From contig JAXLQJ010000001.1 of the NCBI GenBank assembly GCA_046331705.1, positions 62,001 through 126,000 of the forward strand: a stretch of DNA of 64,000 nt. Direction: 5' to 3'. Source of the stretch: JADJOY01 sp046331705 [NCBI: bacterium] (GTDB lineage Bacteria; JADJOY01). A program made the translations under genes and the position numbers. Under the pieces are notes generated by a model. It had not been told where the DNA came from, searched no databases, and was given only the letters and a program-made list of their open reading frames with translations. How positions within the stretch are numbered: the stretch's first letter is position 1; each line of letters begins with the position of its first letter. Positions 51,578 through 61,144 of the stretch are shown piece by piece.

Positions 51578-53988
51578 GTGTTGCTCCTCGGTCCCAGCGA
51601 CGTGGCCGTCGCCGCGACGATCGCGATCGAGCTGAGCGGCATCAGCACCGCCGCCAGCCACGGTTTCATCAGCCCGGCCAGCGCCAGCGTCACCGCCAGC
51701 GCGTTGTAGGCCACGGCCCACGCGAGGTTGCGCTCGAGCACCGCCCGCAGCCGCCGCGCCGCGAGCAGCGCTCGCCGCAGCGGCGCGAGCCCCGCGGTCG
51801 TGAAGTAGAAGTCGCTGCGCGCCGCCATGAACGGCCGGTCCACCGCGGGCGTGCCGGAGCACCACGCGTTCGCGACCACCAGGCTGTCGTTGATGCCGTC
51901 TCCGACCATCAGCGTGTCGTCGTGATCGTGACGCGACAGCCACTCGGCCTTGCCATCCGGGCTGGCGTCGCCGATGGCGTGCTCCGGCGCGACGCCCAGC
52001 TCGCGCGCCAGCACCGCGACCCGATCGTCCGAGTCGCCGCTCAGGATCCACGTCTCGAGCCCCGCGGATTGGAACCACTCGATCTCGGCGCGAGCGTCGC
52101 GGCGCAGCTCCTCCGCGGTGCGAAGCGCCGCGCGGGTTCGGCCGTCGATCGCGAACACCACGTCGGCGTCCGCGGGCGCGTCGGACGCGGCCCAGCGCGG
52201 CGCGCCGAAACGCGCGTCGTGCCCATCGACCTCGGCCTCGAGCCCCGAGCCGGGCTTCTCGATCACCGCCAGCCGCCGCGCGAGCACGACTCCCCGCGCT
52301 TCCAAGTGGCGTCGCACCGCGGCGCTCTTGGGATGGCTGCTCTGCGCCACCAGGTCGAAGAGGAGCTGCCGCTCGGCGTCCTCGAGGGCGTCGATCGCGT
52401 CTGGATTGGCGACTCCGAGATGGCCGGTGGTCAGCGTTCCCGTCTTGTCGAAGACCACGCGCTTCACCGACACCACGCGATCGAGGAAGCCCGCCGCGCG
52501 CACGAAGAGCCCGGCGCGGCGCAACCCGGCCTGCACCAGCTCGTACGCGAGCGGCGACGCGATCCCGAATGCGCACGGACACGTCACCACCAGCACCGCG
52601 GTCGTGACCTCGAACGCGCGCAGCGCATCGCCGGTGAGGAGCCACCAGCCCGCGAGCCCCGCCACCGCGGCGATCAGCACGCCGATCACCCAGCTGGAGG
52701 CCACCCGCTGCCACCACGGCGTCGAGCGCGCGGCGTCGGCCAGCCGCTCGCGGGGCGTCGCCAGCAGCCGCACGATCGGCGAGTCGGCGAACGAGGTGAG
52801 CGCCCGCATCGAGACCGCCGAGCCACCGGCGTTGAAGCTGCCGGCGGGCGCCTGGCTGCCGGCGGCGAACACCCGCGGCTCGGATTCGCCGTTGATCCAA
52901 TCGAGCGTGAGGGTCGCCGGCGCACCCAGCACCACGGCGTCGAGCGGCACCAGATCGCCCGGCGCCACCCACAGCTCGTCGTCGCGCTGCACGGCGCGGC
53001 ACTCGACCAGCTCCACGCGGCCGTCCCGAACCCGCCGGGTGAGCAGGCCGTCGACGCCGTCGTCGGCCAGGAGCTCACGCCGATTCCGTTCCAGGACGCG
53101 TTCCTGAAGCCAGCGGCCGAGCACCATGAGCGCGATGAACACGGCCACCGTGTCCAGGTAGTTCGCGGTGTCGCCCGCCCAGAGATACGAGGCCATCGAC
53201 CCCGCGTACGCGAGCACGATCCCGAACGCGATCGGCGTGTCGAGGTGAAGCACTCCCGCCGCCAGGCTGCGCCAAGCGGAGCGGATGAAGATCGTCCCGC
53301 CGAGGGCGAGCGAGAGCGTCGCGATCACCGCGTTCGCGCCCGCCAGCATGGTGTGCACCGGCCCTTCGGTGAGCCCGAGGTGCATGGCGAAACCAAAGAT
53401 CATCGCGTTGGCCGCCAGCGCCACGCACACCCCCGCGCGCACCAGCAGCGCGTCGGCCGTCGAGCGGGTGTCCTTGAGCGGCGGGCCGAAGCGATAGCCG
53501 AAGCGCTCGATCGCGGTGATCCAGCCGCGCAACGCGAAGCCCGGCTCCACGGTGAGATCGACGCGCCCGAGCGCCGGGTTGACCATCGCCTGCAGGCCGT
53601 GCGGCTCCCGGCGGAACATCTCCTGGATGAGCCACACGCACGCCGAGCAGTGGATGCCCTGCACGTCGAGTGAGACCGCGGTGGCGTCCGCGGCGCACGC
53701 CAATCGCTCCTCGATGGGCTCGAGCCATTTGCGATCGGGCGCGTCGCGCACCGCGTCCACCAGCGGCCGGCCGGCGCCGCTGCGAATGCGGTAATAGCGG
53801 CTCAGCCCTTCGGACTGGATCAGCCGGTACACCGCGCGGCAGCCCGCGCAGCAGAAGCCGTCGACGTCGTGGGGCGCGAGGTCGAGACCGCAGTGCAAGC
53901 AGGTGGTGGTACTGGCCGCGCACGCCGCCTCGGGCGACGGGGCACGATCCGCGGGCAGGGCCGCGAGGGCGGTCGATATGGACGCCAT
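51565..53988 (-). CDS. ccoI: Copper P1B-ATPase CcoI for cbb3 oxidase
   Basis: The 807-residue transporter has an N-terminal Cys-rich stretch (CLHCGLDLAP, FCCAGC) and a heavy-metal-associated domain with GIHCSAC, then eight membrane helices with the metal site TCPCAFG. It has the P-type ATPase core with DKTGTLTTG (phosphorylated Asp), SSHPKS and VGDGINDS. It is the first gene of the oxidase operon and delivers copper to the oxidase assembly pathway. The ATG at 53988 lacks an obvious ribosome-binding site. Confidence 0.94.
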   Translation of the reverse strand: MASISTALAALPADRAPSPEAACAASTTTCLHCGLDLAPHDVDGFCCAGCRAVYRLIQSEGLSRYYRIRSGAGRPLVDAVRDAPDRKWLEPIEERLACAADATAVSLDVQGIHCSACVWLIQEMFRREPHGLQAMVNPALGRVDLTVEPGFALRGWITAIERFGYRFGPPLKDTRSTADALLVRAGVCVALAANAMIFGFAMHLGLTEGPVHTMLAGANAVIATLSLALGGTIFIRSAWRSLAAGVLHLDTPIAFGIVLAYAGSMASYLWAGDTANYLDTVAVFIALMVLGRWLQERVLERNRRELLADDGVDGLLTRRVRDGRVELVECRAVQRDDELWVAPGDLVPLDAVVLGAPATLTLDWINGESEPRVFAAGSQAPAGSFNAGGSAVSMRALTSFADSPIVRLLATPRERLADAARSTPWWQRVASSWVIGVLIAAVAGLAGWWLLTGDALRAFEVTTAVLVVTCPCAFGIASPLAYELVQAGLRRAGLFVRAAGFLDRVVSVKRVVFDKTGTLTTGHLGVANPDAIDALEDAERQLLFDLVAQSSHPKSAAVRRHLEARGVVLARRLAVIEKPGSGLEAEVDGHDARFGAPRWAASDAPADADVVFAIDGRTRAALRTAEELRRDARAEIEWFQSAGLETWILSGDSDDRVAVLARELGVAPEHAIGDASPDGKAEWLSRHDHDDTLMVGDGINDSLVVANAWCSGTPAVDRPFMAARSDFYFTTAGLAPLRRALLAARRLRAVLERNLAWAVAYNALAVTLALAGLMKPWLAAVLMPLSSIAIVAATATSLGPRSNTWRS

Positions 53989-54516
53989 GGGGACAAGGTT
54001 CCGGCGTGAGGCACACGCCAGGGCCGGGACGTAGGGCAAGCGACGTGCCACCACTCCCGGAGAGTCCGCGGCCGCGGTCCGATGGGCCTGCCGGTCGGCG
54101 CTGCCTCGCGGTGCGGCCAGGTCCACACCGAGGGCGAGCAGACCGAAAAAACGCCGGAATTGGGGGGCGAGGACCCAGAAAATTTGCGCGTTTCTCGAGG
54201 CGAAGGGTTCGGGACACCTCCCGTCTCGATCCCGCAGCGCAGAGCCGCCAGCGGTCCCGCGATCATTCCGTACCGGCTCAGCCCTGTTTTCGCGAGCCGA
54301 TGCGTCGCGACGTCGTCACCAGGTCGAGCCACGACGAGGCTCAACCAGCATGACTCGTTACGGCCACGTAACCTGGATCGCGCGGCGACGGGTCGATCGC
54401 CGCGTCAGACGGTCGGCGAAGGCGACTCGTCACCTGGAAACAACGACGCCGCACCGGGAACCCGGCGCGGCGTGGAACGCTCGGCGACAGCCGAGCGAGC
54501 GGCTCGTTTCGGCGAC
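53989..54516. other. Intergenic region upstream of the cbb3 operon
   Basis: About 530 bp between ccoI and the small cytochrome c gene, presumably holding the oxidase promoter on the minus strand. It has a relatively AT-containing patch near 54176-54200 (AGAAAATTTGCGCG). No FNR/Anr-type TTGAT-N4-ATCAA box was found by eye. No open frame of gene-like composition was seen. Confidence 0.45.
54445..54472 (-). terminator. Terminator hairpin after the cytochrome c gene
   Basis: ACGCCGCACCGGG pairs with CCCGGCGCGGCGT with one mismatch, with a very short loop. On the minus strand the stem is followed by CGTTGTTTCC. It lies 45 bp after the cytochrome c stop and separates that gene from the oxidase operon. 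Confidence 0.6.
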
Positions 54517-54879
54517 TTACTTCTTCGCCTTACCGAGCTCGCGAATGTAGGCGGTGAGGTTGGTGATGTCTGCGTCCGAAAGCATCGGGCCCCACGCCAC
54601 CATGAGCGGAGACTTCCCGACCGCCGCACCGCCGAGCTTGATGGTCTTGCCGATCGACTCGTCGTTGGTCGCCTTCTGCCAGGCCTGATCGGTGAAATCG
54701 CGCGGCTTCGGGTTCAGGGCAGCACCGGCCACGCCGTCGCCCTTGCCCGCAGGACCGTGACAGGTCGCACACAGCATGTCGAACTTGGCCTTCCCAGCGG
54801 CGGCGTCTCCCGCCGCCCATCCATTGCCGGCACCGGCCAGCAGCAATGCACCGGACACGAATAGGACTGCGCGCTTCAT
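54517..54879 (-). CDS. Small periplasmic cytochrome c
   Basis: The 120-residue protein has a signal peptide (KRAVLFVSGALLLAGAGNGWAAG) and a single class I haem motif LCATCHGP with axial Met probably in LMVAWGPML. GGGAG lies upstream of its ATG. It is separated from the cbb3 operon by a terminator and about 530 bp but on the same strand, and is a good candidate electron donor to the mono-haem CcoP (inference). Confidence 0.9.
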   Translation of the reverse strand: MKRAVLFVSGALLLAGAGNGWAAGDAAAGKAKFDMLCATCHGPAGKGDGVAGAALNPKPRDFTDQAWQKATNDESIGKTIKLGGAAVGKSPLMVAWGPMLSDADITNLTAYIRELGKAKK

Positions 54880-55035
54880 GGCTATGTCTCCCTTGAGTGG
54901 TGAGTCGCTAGACCCGGACGGTTAACACGACGCGCCGCGACAGCCAATGAGACATCTCGCCGCGGGCCGCTTCACCCGCTTTCCACGAGCAAGGCGCGCG
55001 CCGGCCGAGCCGCACGAGCGGGGCCACGCCAGGCC

Positions 55036-56907
55036 TCATTGCGCATAGCCGAGCGCCCGCAGCCGCGTCTCGTCTTCCGCGCTCACGGCCGTGGTGATTC
55101 GGGCTGCCCAGGGGGCCGCGGCGACCTCGTCGAGCTTGCCGGCGAGCGCGCGAACCGAATCGGGTCGCGCGCGCACCAGGTTGCGAAGCTCTCCCGGATC
55201 GGCGCCGTGGTCGTAGAGCTCGAACGTGTCGCCATAGGCCGACCACACCAGCGTCTCGGCGGCACTCTCGACCGCGCGCATGCACATGCGGGCACGGTAG
55301 GGCCTGAGGAACGCGAACCAGCGATCCTTCGAGCGCTTCGAGTGATAGAGGGAGGCATAGCGAAGCTCGCGCGCGTGCGCGGCACCCCAGGCCGACGCGT
55401 CGAGGTCCGGGTTCGCGGCGAGCGACAGGAAGAGATCGTGGAAGTCGCGAAGCTCGAGGCGGGCGGCGACGAGCCCAGCAGGCCGTGCCGAGGCCGGCGC
55501 GAGATCGAGCAGCACCGCCGGCACGTGCAAGAGCTCGCGATGAAGCGTGTGCCCGTGGCCGAGCCCGCCGTGCTCGCCCAGCTCCTCGCCGTGGTCGGCG
55601 GTGATCAGCACCCGCGTCGGCCCCGTGAGCCGCGACGCGATGCCCGCGAGCAAGCGCGCCAGGTGCCCGTCGAGATAGGCGAGCTCGGCCTGGTAGCCCC
55701 GCCGCGCCGCCGCCGGCCGCGCGGGGTTGCGGGGGCCCCCGCTCAGGTACGGGGTGTGCGGATCCAGGTAGTGGACGTACGCGAACACGGGACGTGGCTC
55801 GCCGCCGGCGCGCTCTGCGCCGAGCTCGTCGAGCCAGCGCAGCACGTCGTCGGTGACCGTCGCGGCCCGCGCGTAGGGATAGGGCGTCTCGGTCAAGTGG
55901 TGAAAGGCGTCGAACCCGCGCGCGAAGCCGGACTCGCCATTCACCGCGTGACGGGTCGCGATGAAGGCGCCGGTCCGATAGCCGCGGTCGCGCAGCGCGG
56001 CGGCGAGTGTCGGCTGGTCCTCCGCGAGCAGATAGTCCCAATCGACGGCGCCATGGTGCTCGGGGATCTTGCCGGTGAAGAGCGAGGCGACGGACGCACG
56101 CGTCCAGGTCGTGCTCGCCATCACGTCCTCGAAGACCAGACCCCGTTCGAGGCGAGCGCGCGTCGCGGGAAACGACGCCGGGTCGGCGCCGTAGACCGGC
56201 AGCGCGTCTGCGCGCAGACAGTCGACGAGCACGATGACGAGATTGGGCGGCGTGCCCGTCGCGGGCTCGGCCACCGGTGGCGGCCCAGGCACGCGGCTCG
56301 CGGCAGGATCGGCGGCGCTCATGCGGGACCACAAGGCATCCTCGATCGATGCGACCGAGCGATCGAACGCGTGGTGCAACAGCACGCCGACCAGGCGATC
56401 GTGCTGCAACACGTGCCAGCGAAACGTGGGCACCAGCCGGTAGGCGCCCGCCGTGAGCGCCACCCAAGCGAGGCTCGCGCCCACGGCGATGCGCGCCAGC
56501 CGGCGGCGCGCGGCCGTTTCGAGCTCCGGCAAGAAGCGGTGGGCGAGCGCGATCGTGAGCGTCGCGACCGCACCGGCGAGCGCCGCGCTCGTGGCGAAGG
56601 AGAGCGTCGCCGGCGTTCCCGGCGGCCGCACGGCCTCGCGCAGCTGTGCCGCCCACACCGCGAGGGTCCCGGAGGCGGCCACCGCGCCGGGCCAGCGTCC
56701 GAAGGTGCGCGCGGTGAGCACCGTCGCCGACGCCACGACGCCCACCAGCAGCCAAGCGAGGCTCAGCAACGCCACGTCCAGTGGATCGTGGCGCGACGGC
56801 GTGCCCAGGAACGAAACCGCCGCGAAGGCGGCGCCGACTGCGCACGCACCGACGGCGAGCGCGACGCTGGGACGCGCCGGGCGAGCGATGGATCGATCAG
56901 CGCTCAC
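55036..56907 (-). CDS. Membrane-anchored sulfatase/alkaline-phosphatase superfamily protein
   Basis: The 623-residue protein has four or five N-terminal membrane helices (to about residue 165) and a periplasmic sulfatase-fold domain. Metal ligands are visible in LVIVLVDCLRADALPVYG and LITADHGEELGEHGG, with HYLDPHTPYLSG between. The position normally held by the Cys/Ser that becomes formylglycine reads STTWTRASVASLFTG, with Thr in place of Cys or Ser, so true sulfatase activity is doubtful. It may be a phospho- or sulfo-transferase-like enzyme. It lies 36 bp downstream of the membrane glycosyltransferase gene, so the two may act on one surface glycan. Confidence 0.85.
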   Translation of the reverse strand: MSADRSIARPARPSVALAVGACAVGAAFAAVSFLGTPSRHDPLDVALLSLAWLLVGVVASATVLTARTFGRWPGAVAASGTLAVWAAQLREAVRPPGTPATLSFATSAALAGAVATLTIALAHRFLPELETAARRRLARIAVGASLAWVALTAGAYRLVPTFRWHVLQHDRLVGVLLHHAFDRSVASIEDALWSRMSAADPAASRVPGPPPVAEPATGTPPNLVIVLVDCLRADALPVYGADPASFPATRARLERGLVFEDVMASTTWTRASVASLFTGKIPEHHGAVDWDYLLAEDQPTLAAALRDRGYRTGAFIATRHAVNGESGFARGFDAFHHLTETPYPYARAATVTDDVLRWLDELGAERAGGEPRPVFAYVHYLDPHTPYLSGGPRNPARPAAARRGYQAELAYLDGHLARLLAGIASRLTGPTRVLITADHGEELGEHGGLGHGHTLHRELLHVPAVLLDLAPASARPAGLVAARLELRDFHDLFLSLAANPDLDASAWGAAHARELRYASLYHSKRSKDRWFAFLRPYRARMCMRAVESAAETLVWSAYGDTFELYDHGADPGELRNLVRARPDSVRALAGKLDEVAAAPWAARITTAVSAEDETRLRALGYAQ

Positions 56908-56943
56908 GTAGATCCTTTCGGTCGGTCGAGAACGGCGCCGCGC

Positions 56944-59043
56944 TCAGGGTGCGGGGCGATCGCGGCGACGTGGCCGAAATCCAGCGCTCGGCGGGTCGGG
57001 CTTGCGCGCGAGCACGATCTCGAGCCCGGCGCCCTCGACACCCGCGCCTGCGACCGCGCCACGGACCAGCACCTCGAGCGTGGTGAGATCGGCGAGATCG
57101 AACGAACGAGCGAGCGGCGCGCCCGGGTCTTCCGCCGACCCGCTCGGCTCGAGGCGGCGTCCGTCGTCGCCCAGCAGCTCGAGCTCGATCCCGCTCGTCG
57201 ACTCGGCGGCCACGCCGCGCACGCTCACCGTGTACGAGCCCGGCGGCAGCACGCCCGTGCGCGCACGCAACACGCCACCCTTGCGCTCGAGCGCGATCGC
57301 TGCCGGGAACCGCCGGGTCGCGTAGATGCGCGTCTCTTGCGCGCGCTGCTCGGGGTCGGAGTCGCCGCTCGCGTTCGTGCCGTCGAACGCTTTCACCAGC
57401 GCGAGGTCCTGCACCAGCTCGAAGTAACGCGGACGCAGCCCTGGGCGCTCGTAGTTGAGCTCGCTCAGCACCACGTAGTCGTAGCGGGCCAGCTCTTCCC
57501 GGGATCCGACCGCGCGCGCCACGTTCTCGACGTAGAGTCGCGCGGGGTCGAGCTCGCCCACGAACGTGACCTCCGAGAGGATCGTGGAACCGTCGGGCAG
57601 ATGCGCTCGGATCCATTGCTCCGCCTGCGCCGCCGACGACGCCTTCGCGCGCATGCCGAGCTCCTCGCCGAGCTTCGGCATCTGACCCGCGAGCCCCAGC
57701 GCGAAGACGAGCGCGAGCGCGACGCGCGCCGGCCGCGCGCGCTGCTCTCCCCAGCGCTCACCGGCGGCCTTCCACGCGCGAACCAGCGCGATCGCCACGG
57801 CGGCGCAAAGAAACGGTTGCAACGGCAGCAAGTAGCGCGGATAGAGCCGTCGGAAGTTCCCCAGCAACACCAGGAACGCCACCGGGAACGACGCCGTCAC
57901 CAGCGCCGGCGCACGGACGCTCGCCGCGGCCACGACCAGTGCCACCGCGAGCACCGCCGCGAATCCCGCTCCCAGCCCGTCGAGCACCGCCTTGCGCAGA
58001 TGCGGCAGCAACGCGATGCCCTTCTCGACGGTGTACGTGTTGAGGTGGAGGTCCTTGGTCTGCGCCAGGAACTCGCCGGGATGAAGCACCGTGTAGGGGC
58101 TCGCCAGGAAGAAGCCGAGTGCCAGACCGCCGAAGGCACGCGCGAGCCGCGCGACCGGAGCCCCCTTGCGGGGATCGGAGTCGAGCAGCACGGCCGCCGC
58201 CAGCGGCACCACCAGCACCACGTCGTAGTACTTGGCGGCGACCGCCACGCCGGAGAGGAGGCCGACTCCGAGATCGGCGCGCCAGGTGCGCCACGTACGC
58301 AGCCGCAGCAGGGCCCCCCACGCGAGCGTCACGAAGAGCGCGGCGTGCAGATCGTCGTGGACGAAGCGCCCGTGACCGATGTGGGCGGCATTCAGGGCCA
58401 GCAACAGCGCCGCGATCAGCGGTGCGGCGGCGGTGGTCACGCCGGCGGCGGCCCCGACGCCCAGCGGCCGAACGGCCCACGCCAGCGCCCAGACGTTGAG
58501 GCTGCCGAGAATCGCCATCGCGTAGCGGCCGAAACGCAGGTAGCCCTCGGGGGGCAGCTCGGCGATCGATCCGCCCAGGCCCTGCATGGGCCCGACCACG
58601 CCGTACGTGATCGCGGCGAGCGCCTGGACGTAGTACGGAAGGCCGCCGTGCTCCAGGTTCTTGTGATCGAGGGTCGCGTCCTCGATCATCCGACCCGCTT
58701 CGCTGATGTAGCGTTGCTCGTCGACCGCGAACTCGAGCTTCTGGCCGTGCTCGAGCCCCGCGAAACGCAAGACCGCGGCGATCACGATCAGCCCCGCGAG
58801 CGCGAGGCTATCGGGATGGGCCCGTGCTGCGGCGAGCGCGCGCCGGAACGCGTCGGCGCGCGCACCGATGGCGACGAGGACCAAGACCGCCCACGAGCCG
58901 AACGTGAGACCGACGCCGCGGCGCCCGAGGAGCAGCCCGTCCAGGCTCAGCTCGGGGCGGCCGAGCGCGACGATCGCCATGCCGTACGCGGTGAACGCGC
59001 CCAGCGCGACACGGCCGAGCCAAGGGCGAAGCGCAGATCGCAA
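56944..59043 (-). CDS. GT-C membrane glycosyltransferase (ArnT/PMT-like)
   Basis: The 699-residue protein has about 11-12 membrane helices with an acidic first-loop motif (LEFAVDEQRYISEAGRMI), as in GT39/GT83-type enzymes that use polyprenyl-phosphate sugars. A mixed C-terminal extracytoplasmic region (IYATRRFPAAIALERKGGV, GSYTVSVRGVAAES) of about 250 residues follows. The acceptor is unknown. It is probably co-transcribed with the sulfatase-like gene that follows. Confidence 0.87.
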   Translation of the reverse strand: MRSALRPWLGRVALGAFTAYGMAIVALGRPELSLDGLLLGRRGVGLTFGSWAVLVLVAIGARADAFRRALAAARAHPDSLALAGLIVIAAVLRFAGLEHGQKLEFAVDEQRYISEAGRMIEDATLDHKNLEHGGLPYYVQALAAITYGVVGPMQGLGGSIAELPPEGYLRFGRYAMAILGSLNVWALAWAVRPLGVGAAAGVTTAAAPLIAALLLALNAAHIGHGRFVHDDLHAALFVTLAWGALLRLRTWRTWRADLGVGLLSGVAVAAKYYDVVLVVPLAAAVLLDSDPRKGAPVARLARAFGGLALGFFLASPYTVLHPGEFLAQTKDLHLNTYTVEKGIALLPHLRKAVLDGLGAGFAAVLAVALVVAAASVRAPALVTASFPVAFLVLLGNFRRLYPRYLLPLQPFLCAAVAIALVRAWKAAGERWGEQRARPARVALALVFALGLAGQMPKLGEELGMRAKASSAAQAEQWIRAHLPDGSTILSEVTFVGELDPARLYVENVARAVGSREELARYDYVVLSELNYERPGLRPRYFELVQDLALVKAFDGTNASGDSDPEQRAQETRIYATRRFPAAIALERKGGVLRARTGVLPPGSYTVSVRGVAAESTSGIELELLGDDGRRLEPSGSAEDPGAPLARSFDLADLTTLEVLVRGAVAGAGVEGAGLEIVLARKPDPPSAGFRPRRRDRPAP

Positions 59044-59121
59044 ATCACCGAACCTGGTGGCGAGCCCGGCGAGGACCGCCGGGGATGAGGGGAAGGCACG
59101 CGCGAACGGCGCGCGTGATGC

Positions 59122-59133
59122 CCAACGCGTTGG
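59122..59133. promoter_or_regulatory. 12-bp perfect palindrome
   Basis: CCAACGCGTTGG lies between the glycosyltransferase start and the DUF885 gene stop, about 80 bp upstream of the glycosyltransferase. A second hairpin CACGCGC/GCGCGTG is at 59097-59117. It may be an operator or part of a terminator. Confidence 0.3.
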
Positions 59134-59224
59134 AGCGCGAGCATATCGCGCGGCGCCGTGGATTTCCCACGCGCTCGCGAACGCAGCAGCCGCGCGCGAG
59201 CGCCACGGCCGGCCGCGCCGGACG

Positions 59225-61015
59225 TCATTCGTCGAGCAGCGCGTGGCGAATGGCGGGCAGCGGCGCGCCGCCGCACGCCAGGAGGCGATCGTGGAACGCG
59301 CGCAGCGAGAAACGCTCCCCCATCTTCGCGTGCCACTCCTCGCGCAACTGGCGGATCAGGTGCTTGCCGAGGGTGTAGGAGAGATACGTGGGATCGTAGG
59401 TGGCGCGCACCGCCTCCTGGCGTGCGCCGGCCTCATCGAGGAATGCGACCTCGCGCATGCGACGAGCGCATTGATCGATGCTCATCCCCTCGGCGTGGAT
59501 GCCGATCGCGCACTCGAGCCGCACGTCGCGGATCAGCGCTTCGATGACCTGGGCGAGTCGGAAGCGGGAATCGCGGTCGGCGAACCCCTCTTCCCACATC
59601 AGCTCCTCGGCGTAGTGGGCCCAGCCTTCGCCCACGAGCTGATTCCAGAAGCTCTTGAGGACCCGCGAGCGCATCGCGCGGCGATGGAGATCGTCGACGA
59701 AATGGCCCGGATAGAGCTCGTGCGTCGTCACCACCAGCAGGTCCCAGGTATCCGACACGTAGTCGCGCTGCTCCTCGGGCGACCAGCGGGGATCCGGCGG
59801 GGAGATGAGGTAGAAGCTCGGCATGGTCTCGGGCTCGAACGGCCCGGCTCCGTCGAGCATCGCCGCCGCGGAGCGGTCGTAGGGCGGCGCCTCGCGGACC
59901 TCCGCGACGGCGCTCGAGGGCAGGCCGACCAGATCGTGCTCGATCACGAATCGACGCGCGTCCGCCGCCTGCCGCCGGGCCTCCGCCAGGACGTCGGCGG
60001 GCTTCTGCTGCTTGAGATCGCGGATGACGTCTGCCGCGGAGCGCGTGGCGTCGATGGCGTGCACCGCGTCGGCGAGCGCACGCTGGTTGCGCTCGAGGTC
60101 GGCGCGCCCGATCGCCGCGATGGACGCGAGGTCGAGGTCCACGCCCTCCTCGACCGCGATCGCCCGCGCGAGCCCGCTCGCGCCGAGCACGTGGCCCTGG
60201 TTGGCGGTGGCGCGGCGCGCGTCGAGGAACGCGCGCTGCTCCTCGAGCGCGCGCGCCATCCCGGCGAGCGCCTCGTCGAGCTCGCGCCTGAGCGCGACGT
60301 CGGTCAGCGGCGCGAGCGCCTCCCGCACGCCGGTGCGCAGGAACTCGAGCTGGCCGTCGATCTCGAAGCGCGCGACCTCCACCCACGGCTCGGGCAAGAC
60401 CGGCTCCAGGTTGGCGCGCGCCGCCGCGAGGTACGCCGGTGCGCCACGGGCGATCGCGGCCACCGCTCGCGCGCGCTGGGCGAGCGGCGCGTAGTCCCGG
60501 CTCAGATAGCCGTCGAGCTCCAGATTGCCGTCGTACCAGATCGGATTCCTGAGCGGCGCACGAAGCTCGACGTACGTGTGGAGGTCGGTTCGAAGGGCGA
60601 GGAGCAACGTCTCCCGCTCGAGCTGCTCGGTGGGCCCCAACGACTCCGGTACGAACGCCGCGAAGCGCCGCTCCGCCTCACGGAGGTGGGCGATGGTTCG
60701 CTCGAGCCCCGCTGGCGTGACGTCCGGCAAGCGTCCATCCCGATCGTGATACCCCAGCGAAACGGCAAAACCGGGGTGATCGGCCAGGTACGTGTGGAAG
60801 AAGGCATCCGTGGCGCGGGCGAGCTCCTCGTTGGCGCTCGCCACGGACACGTCCGAGACGCGCTTCGGCGATGCGGCGCACGCCGCCAGCAATAGCGGCA
60901 ACACCGCGACGGAACGACACATCCGCCGCCATCGACCGCGCCGAGAGATGCCCGCCTCGACGACCCGATGGTCGCCCGATCGGTGGCTGACGACGACGAC
61001 GCGCCCCCTCGGCAT
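59225..61015 (-). CDS. DUF885 family lipoprotein (HELYPGH metallopeptidase-like)
   Basis: The 596-residue protein has GAGGAG eight bases ahead of the ATG at 61015. Starting instead at 60922 gives a tidy lipoprotein signal (MCRSVAVLPLLLAACAASP, lipidated Cys about 15), so the first 31 residues of the longer form may be an unusual leader or a mis-start. The body matches DUF885: RETLLLALRTDLHTYVELRAP, DDLHRRAMRS, and the zinc-binding-like THELYPGHFVDD followed by EGWAHYAEELM, as in envelope dipeptidase-like proteins. The peptide substrate is unknown. Confidence 0.85.
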   Translation of the reverse strand: MPRGRVVVVSHRSGDHRVVEAGISRRGRWRRMCRSVAVLPLLLAACAASPKRVSDVSVASANEELARATDAFFHTYLADHPGFAVSLGYHDRDGRLPDVTPAGLERTIAHLREAERRFAAFVPESLGPTEQLERETLLLALRTDLHTYVELRAPLRNPIWYDGNLELDGYLSRDYAPLAQRARAVAAIARGAPAYLAAARANLEPVLPEPWVEVARFEIDGQLEFLRTGVREALAPLTDVALRRELDEALAGMARALEEQRAFLDARRATANQGHVLGASGLARAIAVEEGVDLDLASIAAIGRADLERNQRALADAVHAIDATRSAADVIRDLKQQKPADVLAEARRQAADARRFVIEHDLVGLPSSAVAEVREAPPYDRSAAAMLDGAGPFEPETMPSFYLISPPDPRWSPEEQRDYVSDTWDLLVVTTHELYPGHFVDDLHRRAMRSRVLKSFWNQLVGEGWAHYAEELMWEEGFADRDSRFRLAQVIEALIRDVRLECAIGIHAEGMSIDQCARRMREVAFLDEAGARQEAVRATYDPTYLSYTLGKHLIRQLREEWHAKMGERFSLRAFHDRLLACGGAPLPAIRHALLDE

Positions 61016-61144
61016 GGTTCTCGCTCCTCTTTCGTTTCCAGGGTGAGGTGCGAACACCCTACGCCGCTTGCCGCCGAGTCGAAAGACACCGAGGACGGGG
61101 CGGCGGGGGATCGCGCCTGCGCCCAGCGAGAAAGGGGGACTTCG

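Noticed and set aside
53989-54516. FNR/Anr box upstream of the cbb3 operon
   Set aside because: No TTGAT-N4-ATCAA-like site found; regulation left unassigned.
55039-59088. 1349-codon plus-strand open frame
   Set aside because: Spans two minus-strand genes and their gap; composition and lack of domains mark it as a high-GC artefact.
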